Shown here one piece after another: positions 8,188 to 16,571 of a DNA stretch of 64,000 nt. Within the stretch, counting starts at the first letter, position 1, and each line of letters opens with the position of its first letter. A program made the translations under genes and the position numbers. Source of the DNA: Streptomyces syringium (GTDB taxonomy: Bacteria > Actinomycetota > Actinomycetes > Streptomycetales > Streptomycetaceae). The notes under the pieces were generated by a model. That model was given only the letters and a program-made list of their open reading frames with translations. It was not told where the DNA came from and made no database searches. The stretch spans positions 186,001-250,000 of the forward strand of contig NZ_JAGIOH010000001.1 of assembly GCF_017876625.1 (NCBI RefSeq). The letters run 5' to 3'.

Positions 8188-8550
8188 GATGACCGCGTGT
8201 CCGTGGACAATGGCTGGCGGTGAGGTGAGGTGTATGAAGAGCCCTTGGCGAGTGGCCAGGGTCTCGGCGAGGTCGATCGCCTGGGCGTGGGTGATGCGGG
8301 AGCGGCCCCGGAAGAGCGGGCCGTAGACGAGTTCGCTGATGAAGCACCGGTCCAGCAGGAGCTTTCCCGGCTGGTTGAGGAGGGTGCGGTAGCGGCTGGT
8401 CAGGTCCTGGTGGTCGGGTGTGCGGGGCGAGTGGACGACGGTGAAGCCGTATTTGTCGGACAGGTGGGCGGCGAGGGTGCTCTTGCCGACGCCGTCGCAG
8501 CCGTCGAGGGCCAGGGTCTGCCGGTCGGCTGCTATCGCGTCGAGGTTCAT
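8188..8550 (-). pseudogene. 5' part of a dTMP-kinase-like gene split by IS21
   Basis: The first ~119 residues of a P-loop nucleotide kinase: LALDGCDGVGKSTLAAHL (Walker A, near residue 14), YGFTVVHSPRTPDHQDL, the LLLDRCFISELVYGPLFRG motif resembling the DR(Y/W) stretch of thymidylate kinases, and AQAIDLAETLATRQGLFIHL. The start ATG overlaps the stop of the deoxyribosyltransferase gene (ATGA), so the two are translationally coupled. IS21 element 1 interrupts it at codon 120; the remainder is at 5360-5522. In the intact ancestor it would have phosphorylated a (deoxy)nucleoside monophosphate or a related compound; the substrate cannot be read from sequence. Confidence 0.85.
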
Positions 8551-9497
8551 GGGCGGAGCCAGGATACGAGCGTCTGGGGGCTGTCGAGGCGGGCGTCGCT
8601 GGCGTACTGGATCATGAGGTTGCGCCAGTTCGGTTCCCGTCCGTCGGCGTGCGTGAACACGGTGTGCGTTTGGTAGGCGCCAACGCGTGCCCCGCGGGCT
8701 GCTGCGGCGCCGATGAGCAGGGCGGCTCCGGGCGGGGTTTCCGGGCCGGAGACGTCCGCCAGCAGGACGCTGGCGCGGCTGGCGTTGTCCAGGTCTCGCT
8801 GTGCGGCCGCGCTGGGGTTGGTGGCGGTGAAGCGTTCGGCTGCGTGCACCTGGTAGCCGCAGGCCTGGGCTGCCTCGGCCAGTGTGTGGGGGAAGGGGTG
8901 GTAGGGGGATGGCTCGAGGAAGAGGGTGCGGTTACCCGGGGGGCGGTGGGCCTTCCGCCCGGTCTCTGGTGCGGGTGCGTCGTGGAGGGCTTTGAGGACG
9001 GCGTCCAGGGCCGCGTGCGTTTGGAGGCGGTTTCGCTCGTGGAAGACGGCGAACCGTCCTGCGGGCGGCGCGCCATAGCTCTCGTGTGCTGGGACCAGGT
9101 GGGGTGTGCGGACGGTGTGGCGTGCCATGGTCTGGACGAGGGGGTCGGGGAATTCCAGGCGTGGTCCGTCGTCGGTGAGGGAGTAGGTCTGGAAGTCGGT
9201 GCTGAGCACGGTCACTGGGACGCCCAGGGTGTGGGCGTAGCCGATTTCCATGCAGACGCCGTCGTCGAGGCTGGGTCCGTGGAGGATGGCGATCATTGCG
9301 TGGAGGGTGTGGAGTCGGTCGCGGTCCAGTTGGAAGAGGCGGTGTCCTTTGACGTCGGCGACCAGGTCTTCCTCGTCGGTGTCGCAGAAGGGGAGGAAGA
9401 CGGTGTCGGGGCCGGTGGTGGCGGCGAGGCGTTGGGCGAGTTGGGCGGCGAGGGCGCGGTCGTGGGCGGCGAACAGCCGGTGGGCGATGTAGTACAC
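8547..9497 (-). CDS. Tandem nucleoside 2-deoxyribosyltransferase-like protein
   Basis: The GTG at 9497, with GGGAG upstream, gives 316 residues. Domain one (about 1-115) starts YYIAHRLFAAHD, the usual YxAxxLF opening of nucleoside 2-deoxyribosyltransferases, and contains DDGVCMEIGYAHTLG at 78-92, where E84 is in the position of the catalytic nucleophile. Domain two (about 200-316) repeats the fold but has PPGAALLIGAAAARG in place of the glutamate loop, so it is probably not catalytic and may bind substrate or structure the dimer. Such enzymes cleave or swap the base of deoxynucleosides or deoxynucleotides. It is coupled to the kinase downstream and follows the PfkB gene by 23 bases. Confidence 0.8.
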   Translation of the reverse strand: MYYIAHRLFAAHDRALAAQLAQRLAATTGPDTVFLPFCDTDEEDLVADVKGHRLFQLDRDRLHTLHAMIAILHGPSLDDGVCMEIGYAHTLGVPVTVLSTDFQTYSLTDDGPRLEFPDPLVQTMARHTVRTPHLVPAHESYGAPPAGRFAVFHERNRLQTHAALDAVLKALHDAPAPETGRKAHRPPGNRTLFLEPSPYHPFPHTLAEAAQACGYQVHAAERFTATNPSAAAQRDLDNASRASVLLADVSGPETPPGAALLIGAAAARGARVGAYQTHTVFTHADGREPNWRNLMIQYASDARLDSPQTLVSWLRP

Positions 9498-9520
9498 CGG
9501 TGGGCTCCCGTCGGGAGGGC

Positions 9521-10339
9521 TCAGGGGTGGCGTGGTCCGGGGATCGGCAGCGGTGGCGCGCTGAGCTGGTCTGCGGCCGCCAGGGTGGCGCCGGCCAGAG
9601 CCGTCCTGGGTGCGGCTCCTTGCGCTTGGAGGGCGAGGAAGGTGCCGGCGAAGGTGTCGCCGGCCCCGGTCACCTCTCCATCTGCGGTCACGGGCGGTCT
9701 GGACGTTGCGGTCTGGAGGCCGTGGTGGAGGATCCGTGCGGTTCCCGGGCCGTCTGTCACGACGATTTCCTTCAGGTCGGCCGGGCTGGCCACCTGGGTG
9801 AGCAGCTGGTGCTCGGCGGCGTTGACGAACACGGTGGCGGCTCGGGAGAGCCAGGGGCGGGCGGCTTGGATCATCTCCGGGGCGCTGGGCAGGAAGAAGT
9901 CGATGCTGAAGTCCGTGTCGCCCGTGGTCAGGGCGGTCAGGAGGGCGGGCACGTCGAGCGGGCGGCGGCAGCACAGGTGGTAGGTGCTGTCCGGGTGGCG
10001 TGCGATGTCGTCGAGGGCGTGGTGGGTGAGGTGCTCGGCGACGCCGTAGTGAGCTGTCAGGTCCGTGAGCTGGCCGTGGTCGTCGTAGTCGATGACGAAG
10101 GCGGCGGACGGGCCGTCTTCTTGGCGTAGTGCCGACCAGTCGAGGGCGGCGAGTTCGGGCAGGTGCGGGATCTGGGCGAGGTCGGTGCCGATGACGGAGA
10201 CGGGGGTGGCGGGCCGGCCTGCGCGGGCGGCGGCGCGGGAGAGCAGGAGGGCGGCTCCTCCGAGTTGGCGGCCGCCGCGGTGGTTGGGGTAGCGGGTGTG
10301 GTCCCGGGAGATGTTGCCGATGACGCGGAGCGGTCGCAT
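9521..10339 (-). CDS. PfkB-family carbohydrate/nucleoside kinase
   Basis: A 272-residue ribokinase-fold protein. The N-terminal motif (LGGAALLLSRAAARAG, near residue 26) is the PfkB signature 1 region, and GEVTGAGDTFAGTFLALQ near 222 is signature 2, with the catalytic Asp in GAGD. VFVNAAEHQLL near 175 is the usual NExE-like region, modified. These kinases phosphorylate sugars, nucleosides or related small molecules. The neighbouring deoxyribosyltransferase and nucleotide kinase suggest a nucleoside or a free deoxyribose-type substrate. The gene sits 18 bases after the HhH gene. Confidence 0.85.
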   Translation of the reverse strand: MRPLRVIGNISRDHTRYPNHRGGRQLGGAALLLSRAAARAGRPATPVSVIGTDLAQIPHLPELAALDWSALRQEDGPSAAFVIDYDDHGQLTDLTAHYGVAEHLTHHALDDIARHPDSTYHLCCRRPLDVPALLTALTTGDTDFSIDFFLPSAPEMIQAARPWLSRAATVFVNAAEHQLLTQVASPADLKEIVVTDGPGTARILHHGLQTATSRPPVTADGEVTGAGDTFAGTFLALQAQGAAPRTALAGATLAAADQLSAPPLPIPGPRHP

Positions 10340-10357
10340 CCGTTCTCCCTGGGGTGG

Positions 10358-11179
10358 TCAGGGCCGGGTGTGCGGGCAGTCGATGGTCTGGAGGCACACC
10401 GGGCGGTTGGGGCAGATCCGGTGGGAGGGTCTGTTGAGGTGGAGGCGTTTGAGGTAGATGAGTACCAGGTGCAGCCACCACGTCGGGGGTGCGGTTTCGG
10501 GGATCTTCACGTCGTACTGGTGTTTGCTGATCAGTGTCCGGAGGTCGTCGGCGCGGGTGTGGGCGGTGGCTTCGAGGAGGTGGCGGAGCTGTTCGTGCGC
10601 TACGGGGCCGCGGGGCAGGGGGACGCCGAGAGCGGGGGCGAGTCTGGTGACCATGCCGGAGTCGACGGGGATGATTCCGCAGTGGTAGCCGCGTGCGTAG
10701 AGCAGGGCGCATTGTGCGACTTTGTAGGAGGCGCCGCGGACGTGGGTGGCGAAGGCCCGGATGAGTTCGTCGGTGTCCGCGTCGGCTGCTGTGGGGCTGA
10801 CCGCTTCCTTGTCCCAGTGCTGGAGGAGGTCGGTGAGGGAGCGCAGGTAGCCGATGCGGGCGCGTGGCAGGCCGATGGGCTGGATGAGTGCAGTGAGCTC
10901 GGCGTCGGTGCTCGTGGCCAGGGTGTCGAAGCCCCGCGTGTCCGCTGCGTTGATCACGTCCGCGTAGGTAGTGATCATCCGGTAGGAGACGCGGGTGGAC
11001 CAGCCGGCGGCCAGCATCCGCATGCGGGTGTCGGTGATCGAGGTGGGCCACCACCGGTTGTTGTCGTGGTTGGCCTCCACTTCGGCCTGGACGTCCGGCA
11101 GGGACGCGGCCCGCTGGGCGAGGCGGAAGACCCGGCTGATCTCAACGGGGCTGGGTCTGGAACGCTCCACACGCTTCAC
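10358..11179 (-). CDS. HhH-GPD-like (endonuclease III fold) protein
   Basis: The GTG at 11179 overlaps the stop of the upstream gene (GTGA) and is preferred to a longer reading; it gives 273 residues. The region VRGASYKVAQCALLYARG matches a helix-hairpin-helix with the lysine found in bifunctional glycosylases. It is followed by GIIPVDSGMVTRLAPALG, where the aspartate of VDSG corresponds to the catalytic Asp of the GPD motif. Near the end three cysteines (CPNRPVC then CPH, spacing CX5CX5C) recall, but do not match, the four-cysteine iron-sulfur loop of endonuclease III. Known relatives excise damaged or modified bases from DNA. Inside a nucleotide-metabolism operon it may remove a specific base, but the target is unknown. 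Confidence 0.7.
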   Translation of the reverse strand: MKRVERSRPSPVEISRVFRLAQRAASLPDVQAEVEANHDNNRWWPTSITDTRMRMLAAGWSTRVSYRMITTYADVINAADTRGFDTLATSTDAELTALIQPIGLPRARIGYLRSLTDLLQHWDKEAVSPTAADADTDELIRAFATHVRGASYKVAQCALLYARGYHCGIIPVDSGMVTRLAPALGVPLPRGPVAHEQLRHLLEATAHTRADDLRTLISKHQYDVKIPETAPPTWWLHLVLIYLKRLHLNRPSHRICPNRPVCLQTIDCPHTRP

Positions 11180-11877
11180 TGGTGTGCTCCTCGGGAGAGG
11201 CTGGCTGCGTACATTCCCATGGCGAGGTTGGAGGAGATCACTGGCTTTCCCCATCGGGTCTGCAGGTGGTCCAGGACAGGCAGAGTGTGCCAGCCGGTGC
11301 AGGAGAGCACCACGGCGTCGGCGGCGCGGAGGGCGCGGGCGGGGAGGGTGTTCACCAGAGCCGTGATCTGATCCGGGGGGATCTGCGGGTAGCCGTCGGC
11401 CCGGTCCAGGCTCGTATCGGCCAGGACCTTCAGCCCGGCGGCCTGCAGGGCGAGCGTCTCGGCGCGGGTCACCCGGAGGGGGTAGGGGGCGGCCAGCACG
11501 ACGCGTTCCGCGCCGAAGGCGGCCAGGGTGCCGACCAGGGCTTCGAAGGCGGTCACCACCCGGGGCGGAAGGGGAGGTCCGCCGGTGAACCCCGCGGAGG
11601 TACAGGCCAGGATGACCGCATCCAGGGGCAGGTGTGCCATCGAGTCCAGCGCATCGGCTGCTGCCGCGCGCAGCCCGTGCCAGAAGGACGCGTCGACAGC
11701 CGTGGTCCGGGATGCCGGAACGAGGCGGGCATAGTGGAACACCACGTTCCGCAGGTGGAGGCGAGGCAGTTCACTCTCGACCGCCACATTCGCCCAGGGC
11801 AGTAGAACACCCAGCCGGGCGGGAGCTGCCGGCAGGCTGTCGCGGGCGGTGAGGAGTCCGCGGGTGTCAGGGGGCAT
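11176..11877 (-). CDS. Asp/Glu racemase or maleate isomerase-like protein
   Basis: The ATG at 11877 overlaps the end of the radical SAM gene by 11 bases and gives 233 residues. The two-cysteine arrangement of the superfamily is clear: VILACTSAGFTGG (Cys92) and VVLSCTGWHTLP (Cys193), each in a conserved glycine/threonine setting. The opening LGVLLPWANVAVESEL matches the maleate cis-trans isomerase and arylmalonate decarboxylase branch more than glutamate racemase. Substrates in this branch are small dicarboxylates or hydantoin-like rings. A hydantoin- or pyrimidine-breakdown intermediate would fit the operon, but that is inference. Confidence 0.75.
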   Translation of the reverse strand: MPPDTRGLLTARDSLPAAPARLGVLLPWANVAVESELPRLHLRNVVFHYARLVPASRTTAVDASFWHGLRAAAADALDSMAHLPLDAVILACTSAGFTGGPPLPPRVVTAFEALVGTLAAFGAERVVLAAPYPLRVTRAETLALQAAGLKVLADTSLDRADGYPQIPPDQITALVNTLPARALRAADAVVLSCTGWHTLPVLDHLQTRWGKPVISSNLAMGMYAASLSRGAHQ

Positions 11878-13390
11878 CGGTGTGGCGCTGTCCGTAGACC
11901 ATCCGCGGGGCATGGCCGGTGACGGTGAGCGCGCCGGGCGTCCCCACGGGCACTGCCGCCTCTCGCTCGACGATCTGGATGGAGTACGACCCGAGCCTGC
12001 GCCACCAGGTTCCGCCCTGGTCGACGAAGTAGGAGTGCAGGCCGGGGATCTTCAGTCCGGCGGGGTAGACGCGCTCTTTCATCGGCTGGTCCCAGCCGTG
12101 GTCGATGTCCGCCTTCCACGACGTGAAGTGCTCGGCCGACGGCAGTGCCGTCTGCGGGGTCTGGGTGGCGAGCGGTGTTCCGGGGAAGGCGCGCGCCTTG
12201 CGGACGTTGGTGCGGTGGCACAGCAGTCCCGTGTCCAGGATGTGCGCCAGTCCGCGGAGGTTGGCGATGTGCGTGGCGTGGGTCTCTCCGGGCAGTCCGT
12301 AGATCAGGTTCAGGCCGGGAAGCAGCCGGGGCAGACCGCCGGGGCCGCGGTCGGCCCCGGCGTCGTTGACGTGGCTTATGGCGCGGTAGAGGATCTCGGG
12401 GGTGCAGGTGAGGGTGTTGCGTTCGATGACGGCGGGGTCGAAGGACTCGATGCCCATCGGGGCGCAGTTGCCCTCCGTGCCGTACTCGGCGACCAGTTTG
12501 GCGATGCGCAGCCCCACGGGGGCGGCGACGGCCAGCGGGTCGGCGTTGTCGATGTGGAGCACTTCCAGTTCCGGGCACCGCTCCCGGATGCCGGCGAGCA
12601 GGGCGCGGATGGCTTCTTCGTCGCGGTTGCGGTAGGAGAAGAAGCAGGTCTGCTGGCCGAGCCGGAAGTTGCGGACGCCGGCGTCGTACAGCTGTCCGGC
12701 TTCCTCGATCACGTCGCCCACGTCGCGGAAGGTGACGAGCGGGGATTTGGCCGGCTCGTTGCAGAAGGTGCAGAACGTACGCCGGGTGCAGCCCCGGTAC
12801 AGCTCGAGCTCGGCGATGGGCCGCCACTTCATCTGCTCCACCAGGCCGGTGAACGAGGTGCGGTCCTCGCGCAGCTGCCCGTAGGCGGCCGGGGCGAGGC
12901 TGCCCGTGGCGATGTTGGCGGAGGTGAGAGTGTGGGTGTGGAGGGCGTCGAACAGCCCGGCCCACTGGGCGGGTTCGGCGGCCGCGTAGGTGGCCATGGG
13001 GCCCAGGAGGCAGCGGTTGCCGCGGACGCAGGCCACAGCGCGGGCGATCTCTTCCAGGCCGGCGTTGACCGCGTGTAGGTGCACCGAGGGGACCTTGTCT
13101 CCTGCCACGACGACCACGGCTGCCGCGTCGTGCAGCAGTGCAAGGGCCCTGTAGCGGTTGACGGTCGCCGAGTAGGTGAGCCGGTCGCTCAGCGGCGGCT
13201 GGACCGCCGGCTGTCCGCCTGCCAGGTTCCACCGCACGTCATCGACGGTCAGGTAGTGCACGTCCGCGCCCGGCCAGGCCCGTCCGAGAGCCGACCAGGC
13301 CTGGCGGACATAGGTGGACAGGTACGGCGGCACGCCGAGTCCGCTGGGTTCGACCGTGTAGCAGTCCAAGATCACGACGGGTTTACTCAT
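11867..13390 (-). CDS. Radical SAM protein with CX5CX2C cluster motif
   Basis: A 507-residue protein, first gene of the operon, with a strong GGGAGGG ribosome-binding site before ATG 13390. Residues 1-180 resemble the cobalamin-binding-like domain found ahead of some radical SAM cores (VVILDCYTVEPSGLGVPPYL, later CLLGPMATYAA). The 4Fe-4S motif is RGCTRRTFCTFC with cysteines 201, 207 and 210, a CX5CX2C variant rather than CX3CX2C. Further core motifs include FRLGQQTCFFSY, VLHIDNADPL, APMGIESFDPAVIERN and GLNLIYGLPGET. It would cleave S-adenosylmethionine to start radical chemistry; the substrate is unknown. Confidence 0.85.
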   Translation of the reverse strand: MSKPVVILDCYTVEPSGLGVPPYLSTYVRQAWSALGRAWPGADVHYLTVDDVRWNLAGGQPAVQPPLSDRLTYSATVNRYRALALLHDAAAVVVVAGDKVPSVHLHAVNAGLEEIARAVACVRGNRCLLGPMATYAAAEPAQWAGLFDALHTHTLTSANIATGSLAPAAYGQLREDRTSFTGLVEQMKWRPIAELELYRGCTRRTFCTFCNEPAKSPLVTFRDVGDVIEEAGQLYDAGVRNFRLGQQTCFFSYRNRDEEAIRALLAGIRERCPELEVLHIDNADPLAVAAPVGLRIAKLVAEYGTEGNCAPMGIESFDPAVIERNTLTCTPEILYRAISHVNDAGADRGPGGLPRLLPGLNLIYGLPGETHATHIANLRGLAHILDTGLLCHRTNVRKARAFPGTPLATQTPQTALPSAEHFTSWKADIDHGWDQPMKERVYPAGLKIPGLHSYFVDQGGTWWRRLGSYSIQIVEREAAVPVGTPGALTVTGHAPRMVYGQRHTDAP

Positions 13391-13610
13391 CGCTTTCCCT
13401 CCCTGGGCCGGCGCGAGTGTCGGCGGCTGCCCCGGGGCGGCGAGATGAGGGTGGGTGGGTGTTCACCGCCCCGGGTGGTCTCAGTGTCGGCGCTCCCGGG
13501 CCGCCCGGGGCAGAGTGCACGGACGTTGTCCGGTTGTACGCGCGTTGTTCTCGCGCAGCGCCGTGCCGAAAGGCTGGAATGCCCGCTGATGGTCGCGGCA
13601 TTATCAGCGT

Positions 13611-14996
13611 ATGAGCGCGGACGAGGGATCGGGCCAGGCGAACACGGCGCTGGCGTCGGCGATCGAGGAGGCGGGATGTACCCATGCCGCTCTCGCCCGG
13701 CGGGTGAACGAACTGGGGCGTTGCCAGGGCGTCGTCTCGCGCTATGACAGGGCTTCGGTGACCCGGTGGATCCAGGGGATGACGCCCCGGGGCCGGGCAC
13801 CGGAGTTCATCGCGGCTGCCCTGGCCGGCTACCTGCGTCGCCCTGTCACTCCGGCAGGCCTCGGGTTCGCGGTCCAGGCCCAGCGGCCGGTCGCCGCGCG
13901 GGCGTTGGCTTACCGTGAAGATGTGAGTGAGACGCTGCACACGCTCGCGGAGCTGGGCTCCACCGACATCTCTCGACGCAGCCTGCTCGGCGCCGTCCCG
14001 TTCGTCGCCGCGGCCTTGCTGGATCCCCAGCGTCAGTGGCTGCTGTGGCTCCTGGAGGAGGAGCAGGTCCCGCGCCTGGAGGCCGTGGCCGGCGCCGGTC
14101 CGGTGGAGGAAGTGCGGGCCATGATCGGCATGTTCGATGAGATGGACAACCGGTTCGGCGGCGGTGGGGTCCGTGCGAGCGTCGTCCATTACCTGAGCGC
14201 GCAGGTCGCGCCCATGCTGCGGCAGCAGGGCATGCCCGCCTCCCAGCGGCGGCAGCTGTTCACGGCGGCCGCGAAGCTCGCGGCGATGGCGGGCTGGAGC
14301 TCCTACGACTCCGCTGATTACGGCCTCGCCCAGCGCTACATGATCCAAGGGCTCCGGCTGTGCGCGGAAGGCGGTGACCGGGTCCTCGGCGGGCAGATCC
14401 TGGCCGGTCTGTCCCATCTGGCCACCAGTCTCGGCAGCCCGGACGAGGGAGCGGCTCTGGCCAGGGCGGGCATCGCCACCGCCAAGCGCGCGGGCAGCCC
14501 GCTGGGCATGATGCGGCTGCATGCCATGGCCGCGCGCGCTTTCGCCGCGCGCGGGGACTCCCATCAGGCCACGGCCTGTCTGCACTCGGCAACCGCGGCC
14601 CTGGAGGCCAGCCACGGTGCCGCACAGGAATCGGTCTGGGTCCGGTTCCTGGACCACCACTATCTCGAAGCCGAGGCCGCCCTCGTCCACCGTGACCTGG
14701 GCGAGGCCGTCCAGTCCGAGCGGCTCGCGGACGCCTCGGTCCACGCGAATGCCGACCGCCGCCGGCGCCAGGCCATCAGCCGTTCGGTCCTGGCCACCGC
14801 CTATCTCCAGCAGCAGCGTCTGGACGAGGCGATCGGTACTGCGACCCAGGCGCTGGACCTGCTCGGCGGGATCCACAGCGAACGCTCCGTCCAGGCCCTG
14901 CGCGACTTCCGCACCCGCCTCGCACCGCGGCGAACCGAGCCGATCGTGCGCGAGTTCGAACGCAAGGCGCGGCCCGTCCTCGGCGCGGCGGCCTGA
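13611..14996 (+). CDS. NsdA-like transcriptional regulator, 461 aa (regulator 1)
   Basis: An N-terminal helix-turn-helix-like domain (residues 10-95: THAALARRVNELG, then SVTRWIQGMTPRGRAPEFI and LAGYLRRPVTPAGLGF) is followed by DISRRSLLGAVPF and a long alpha-helical, TPR-like sensor region to the end (for example HAMAARAFAARGDSHQATAC and LDEAIGTATQALDLLGGIHS). This architecture matches the Streptomyces NsdA-like negative regulators of development and antibiotic production. It is divergent from the radical SAM operon, with 220 bases between them, so it is a candidate regulator of that operon. It is convergent with the SDR gene, which ends 7 bases away. Regulator 2 at 16572 has the same length and layout. 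Confidence 0.75.
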   Translation: MSADEGSGQANTALASAIEEAGCTHAALARRVNELGRCQGVVSRYDRASVTRWIQGMTPRGRAPEFIAAALAGYLRRPVTPAGLGFAVQAQRPVAARALAYREDVSETLHTLAELGSTDISRRSLLGAVPFVAAALLDPQRQWLLWLLEEEQVPRLEAVAGAGPVEEVRAMIGMFDEMDNRFGGGGVRASVVHYLSAQVAPMLRQQGMPASQRRQLFTAAAKLAAMAGWSSYDSADYGLAQRYMIQGLRLCAEGGDRVLGGQILAGLSHLATSLGSPDEGAALARAGIATAKRAGSPLGMMRLHAMAARAFAARGDSHQATACLHSATAALEASHGAAQESVWVRFLDHHYLEAEAALVHRDLGEAVQSERLADASVHANADRRRRQAISRSVLATAYLQQQRLDEAIGTATQALDLLGGIHSERSVQALRDFRTRLAPRRTEPIVREFERKARPVLGAAA

Positions 14997-15003
14997 ACCG
15001 CGG

Positions 15004-15813
15004 TCAGTACCCGTCCGCGGTGGGGGCGTTCTGGCCCTTGTCGACGGGGATGTTCGCTCCGGTCACGCCGCCCGACCGATCCGAGAGAAGGAACGCCACT
15101 ACTTCGGCCACTTCCTGCGGGGAGACGAGCTCGCGGCCGGGGAACTCTGTCCTGAAGCGGTCGAAGGCCTCTGGGTCCTCACGCCGCATCCGGTCCCACC
15201 GCTTGCCGGGAATGAGCATGGAGCCGGGAGAGACCGCGTTGATCCGGATGTTGTCCGGTCCCAGCTCGCGGGCCAGCGAACTCACCATGTGGATCTGGGC
15301 TGCCTTCGCTGTCCCGTACTGGGCCTGGGGCCCGGGCTTCCATCCCGAGATCGACGCGATGACGACCACCGAGCCGCCACCCGCAGCACGCAGGTGAGGC
15401 ACGGCAGCGGCCGTCAGACGCGCTGTATAGCCAGCGTTCATCTCCCAGGTGGCGGACCAGTCCTGGGCAGATGCCTGCTCCAGTGCCCGGCCGCGCGCGC
15501 CGCCGGCGCAGGCGACGATGCCGTCGAGGCCGCCCAGCTCCGCCGCCGCATCCTCAACGAACCTCTCCAGAGGCCCGCTCTCCACCACGTCCACCGCCCG
15601 GCTGAACAGGCGCGCCGACGGACGCTCTGCCCGCAGGGCGGAACTCAGCGCCTGCAGCCCGTCGCCTCCCCGCGCGCACACCGCTACCTGGGCACCCTGC
15701 GCCAGCAGCAGCCGTACGATCTGCTCCCCCAGCCCCCGCGAACCGCCGGCCACCATAATCCGCCGCCCGGTGAACGCCCGCACGTCCCCCACTCCGAGCC
15801 CGTCCTGAGTCAT
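15004..15813 (-). CDS. Short-chain dehydrogenase/reductase
   Basis: ATG 15813, preceded by GGGAGGT, gives 269 residues. The Rossmann nucleotide-binding motif is VAGGSRGLGEQI near residue 18 (GGxxGxG type), then IVACAGGARG near 95 (NAG-type loop with cysteine), catalytic Ser in VVVIASISGWKPG near 145 and the YGTAKAAQ catalytic Tyr/Lys pair near 160. The end (FLLSDRSGGVTGANIPVDKG) is typical of classical SDRs. The arginine after the first glycines suggests NADP(H). The substrate is unknown. It ends next to regulator 1 and lies downstream of the TrmO-like gene on the same strand. Confidence 0.85.
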   Translation of the reverse strand: MTQDGLGVGDVRAFTGRRIMVAGGSRGLGEQIVRLLLAQGAQVAVCARGGDGLQALSSALRAERPSARLFSRAVDVVESGPLERFVEDAAAELGGLDGIVACAGGARGRALEQASAQDWSATWEMNAGYTARLTAAAVPHLRAAGGGSVVVIASISGWKPGPQAQYGTAKAAQIHMVSSLARELGPDNIRINAVSPGSMLIPGKRWDRMRREDPEAFDRFRTEFPGRELVSPQEVAEVVAFLLSDRSGGVTGANIPVDKGQNAPTADGY

Positions 15814-16004
15814 CGGGCACCTCCCTCGCCGTACAACCTCTGCGCCCTCGCATGCACGAACACAGCCGCCGTGCGCACTTCTCAGCCCCTGGAAGCGACG
15901 GTTCCCTGGAGCCCATGCCCTCCACCTGGGCATCGGCCGACCACTTCGCCAAGCACCCGCCGTGGCGCAAGGGAGAGTATCCAGTGAACCCGCCCAGCTG
16001 CCGT

Positions 16005-16493
16005 TCACATCCCGCCAGGGGACTTCCAGTAGTCCTTGAGCATCTCGGACGGCCATCGTGGCTGCGTCACCTCACCCCGGGGCCCGAACTCTTCGAAGTA
16101 GGGCGCCAGGTCCACAACCGGCGTTCCCTCGACCGCGTCCAGGTCCTGCACATGAAGGTCGAGTCCCTCCACCCGCAGCAGGCGGGGGAAGGAGGTCGCC
16201 AGCTGGTTGGGGCGCCGGTGGTTGCGATGGACGAATGTTCCCGTCGCCGGCCACTGCGGATTGTTGCGGGGGCTGCGCGCGTGAAGAGCAACGTCGTCCG
16301 GCGAAGCCAGGTGGAAGCACCAGGTGACCAAAAGGTGGGAGAACTCCTCCAGGCCCTGGACGGTCTCGGCGGGGAAGCGGCCGGCGTCGAGACGGATGAC
16401 GGAGCGGACCCCACCCCAGTGATCGTCCGTCGGCTCGGTACGCCCCCCGACCACGGTCCCAATGGGCCGCACCTCAAACGAAGCGGTGGACAC
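16005..16493 (-). CDS. TrmO/YaeB-like SAM-dependent methyltransferase
   Basis: GTG 16493, with GGGGAAG six bases upstream, gives 162 residues. The sequence follows the TrmO (TsaA) beta-barrel family: FEVRPIGTVVGGRTEP at the start, ETVQGLEEFSHLLVTWCFH near 43, then RSPRNNPQWPATGTFVHRNHRRPN near 72 and VEGLDLHVQDLDAVEGTPVVDLAPYF near 107. Family members methylate N6 of t6A37 in tRNA, but Streptomyces has several paralogs of uncertain substrate. The usual RxxxRPNP motif reads HRNHRRPNQ here, a modified form. It lies 78 bases downstream of regulator 2 on the same strand. Confidence 0.75.
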   Translation of the reverse strand: MSTASFEVRPIGTVVGGRTEPTDDHWGGVRSVIRLDAGRFPAETVQGLEEFSHLLVTWCFHLASPDDVALHARSPRNNPQWPATGTFVHRNHRRPNQLATSFPRLLRVEGLDLHVQDLDAVEGTPVVDLAPYFEEFGPRGEVTQPRWPSEMLKDYWKSPGGM

Positions 16494-16571
16494 GGGCTTC
16501 CCCTCTCGCACCCCGAGCGGCACCCGGCGCGAGCTGCAGGCCCGCCACCCGTCCGCGCTGCCATAGTGCGG

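Noticed and set aside
9500..11054. Long upstream extension of the deoxyribosyltransferase frame to 11054
   Set aside because: The extension is Pro/Arg/His-rich and lies inside the PfkB and HhH genes in another frame; GTG 9497 with its ribosome-binding site is the natural start.
13383..14876. 497-codon minus-strand frame opposite regulator 1
   Set aside because: Antisense to a conserved regulator and without motifs.
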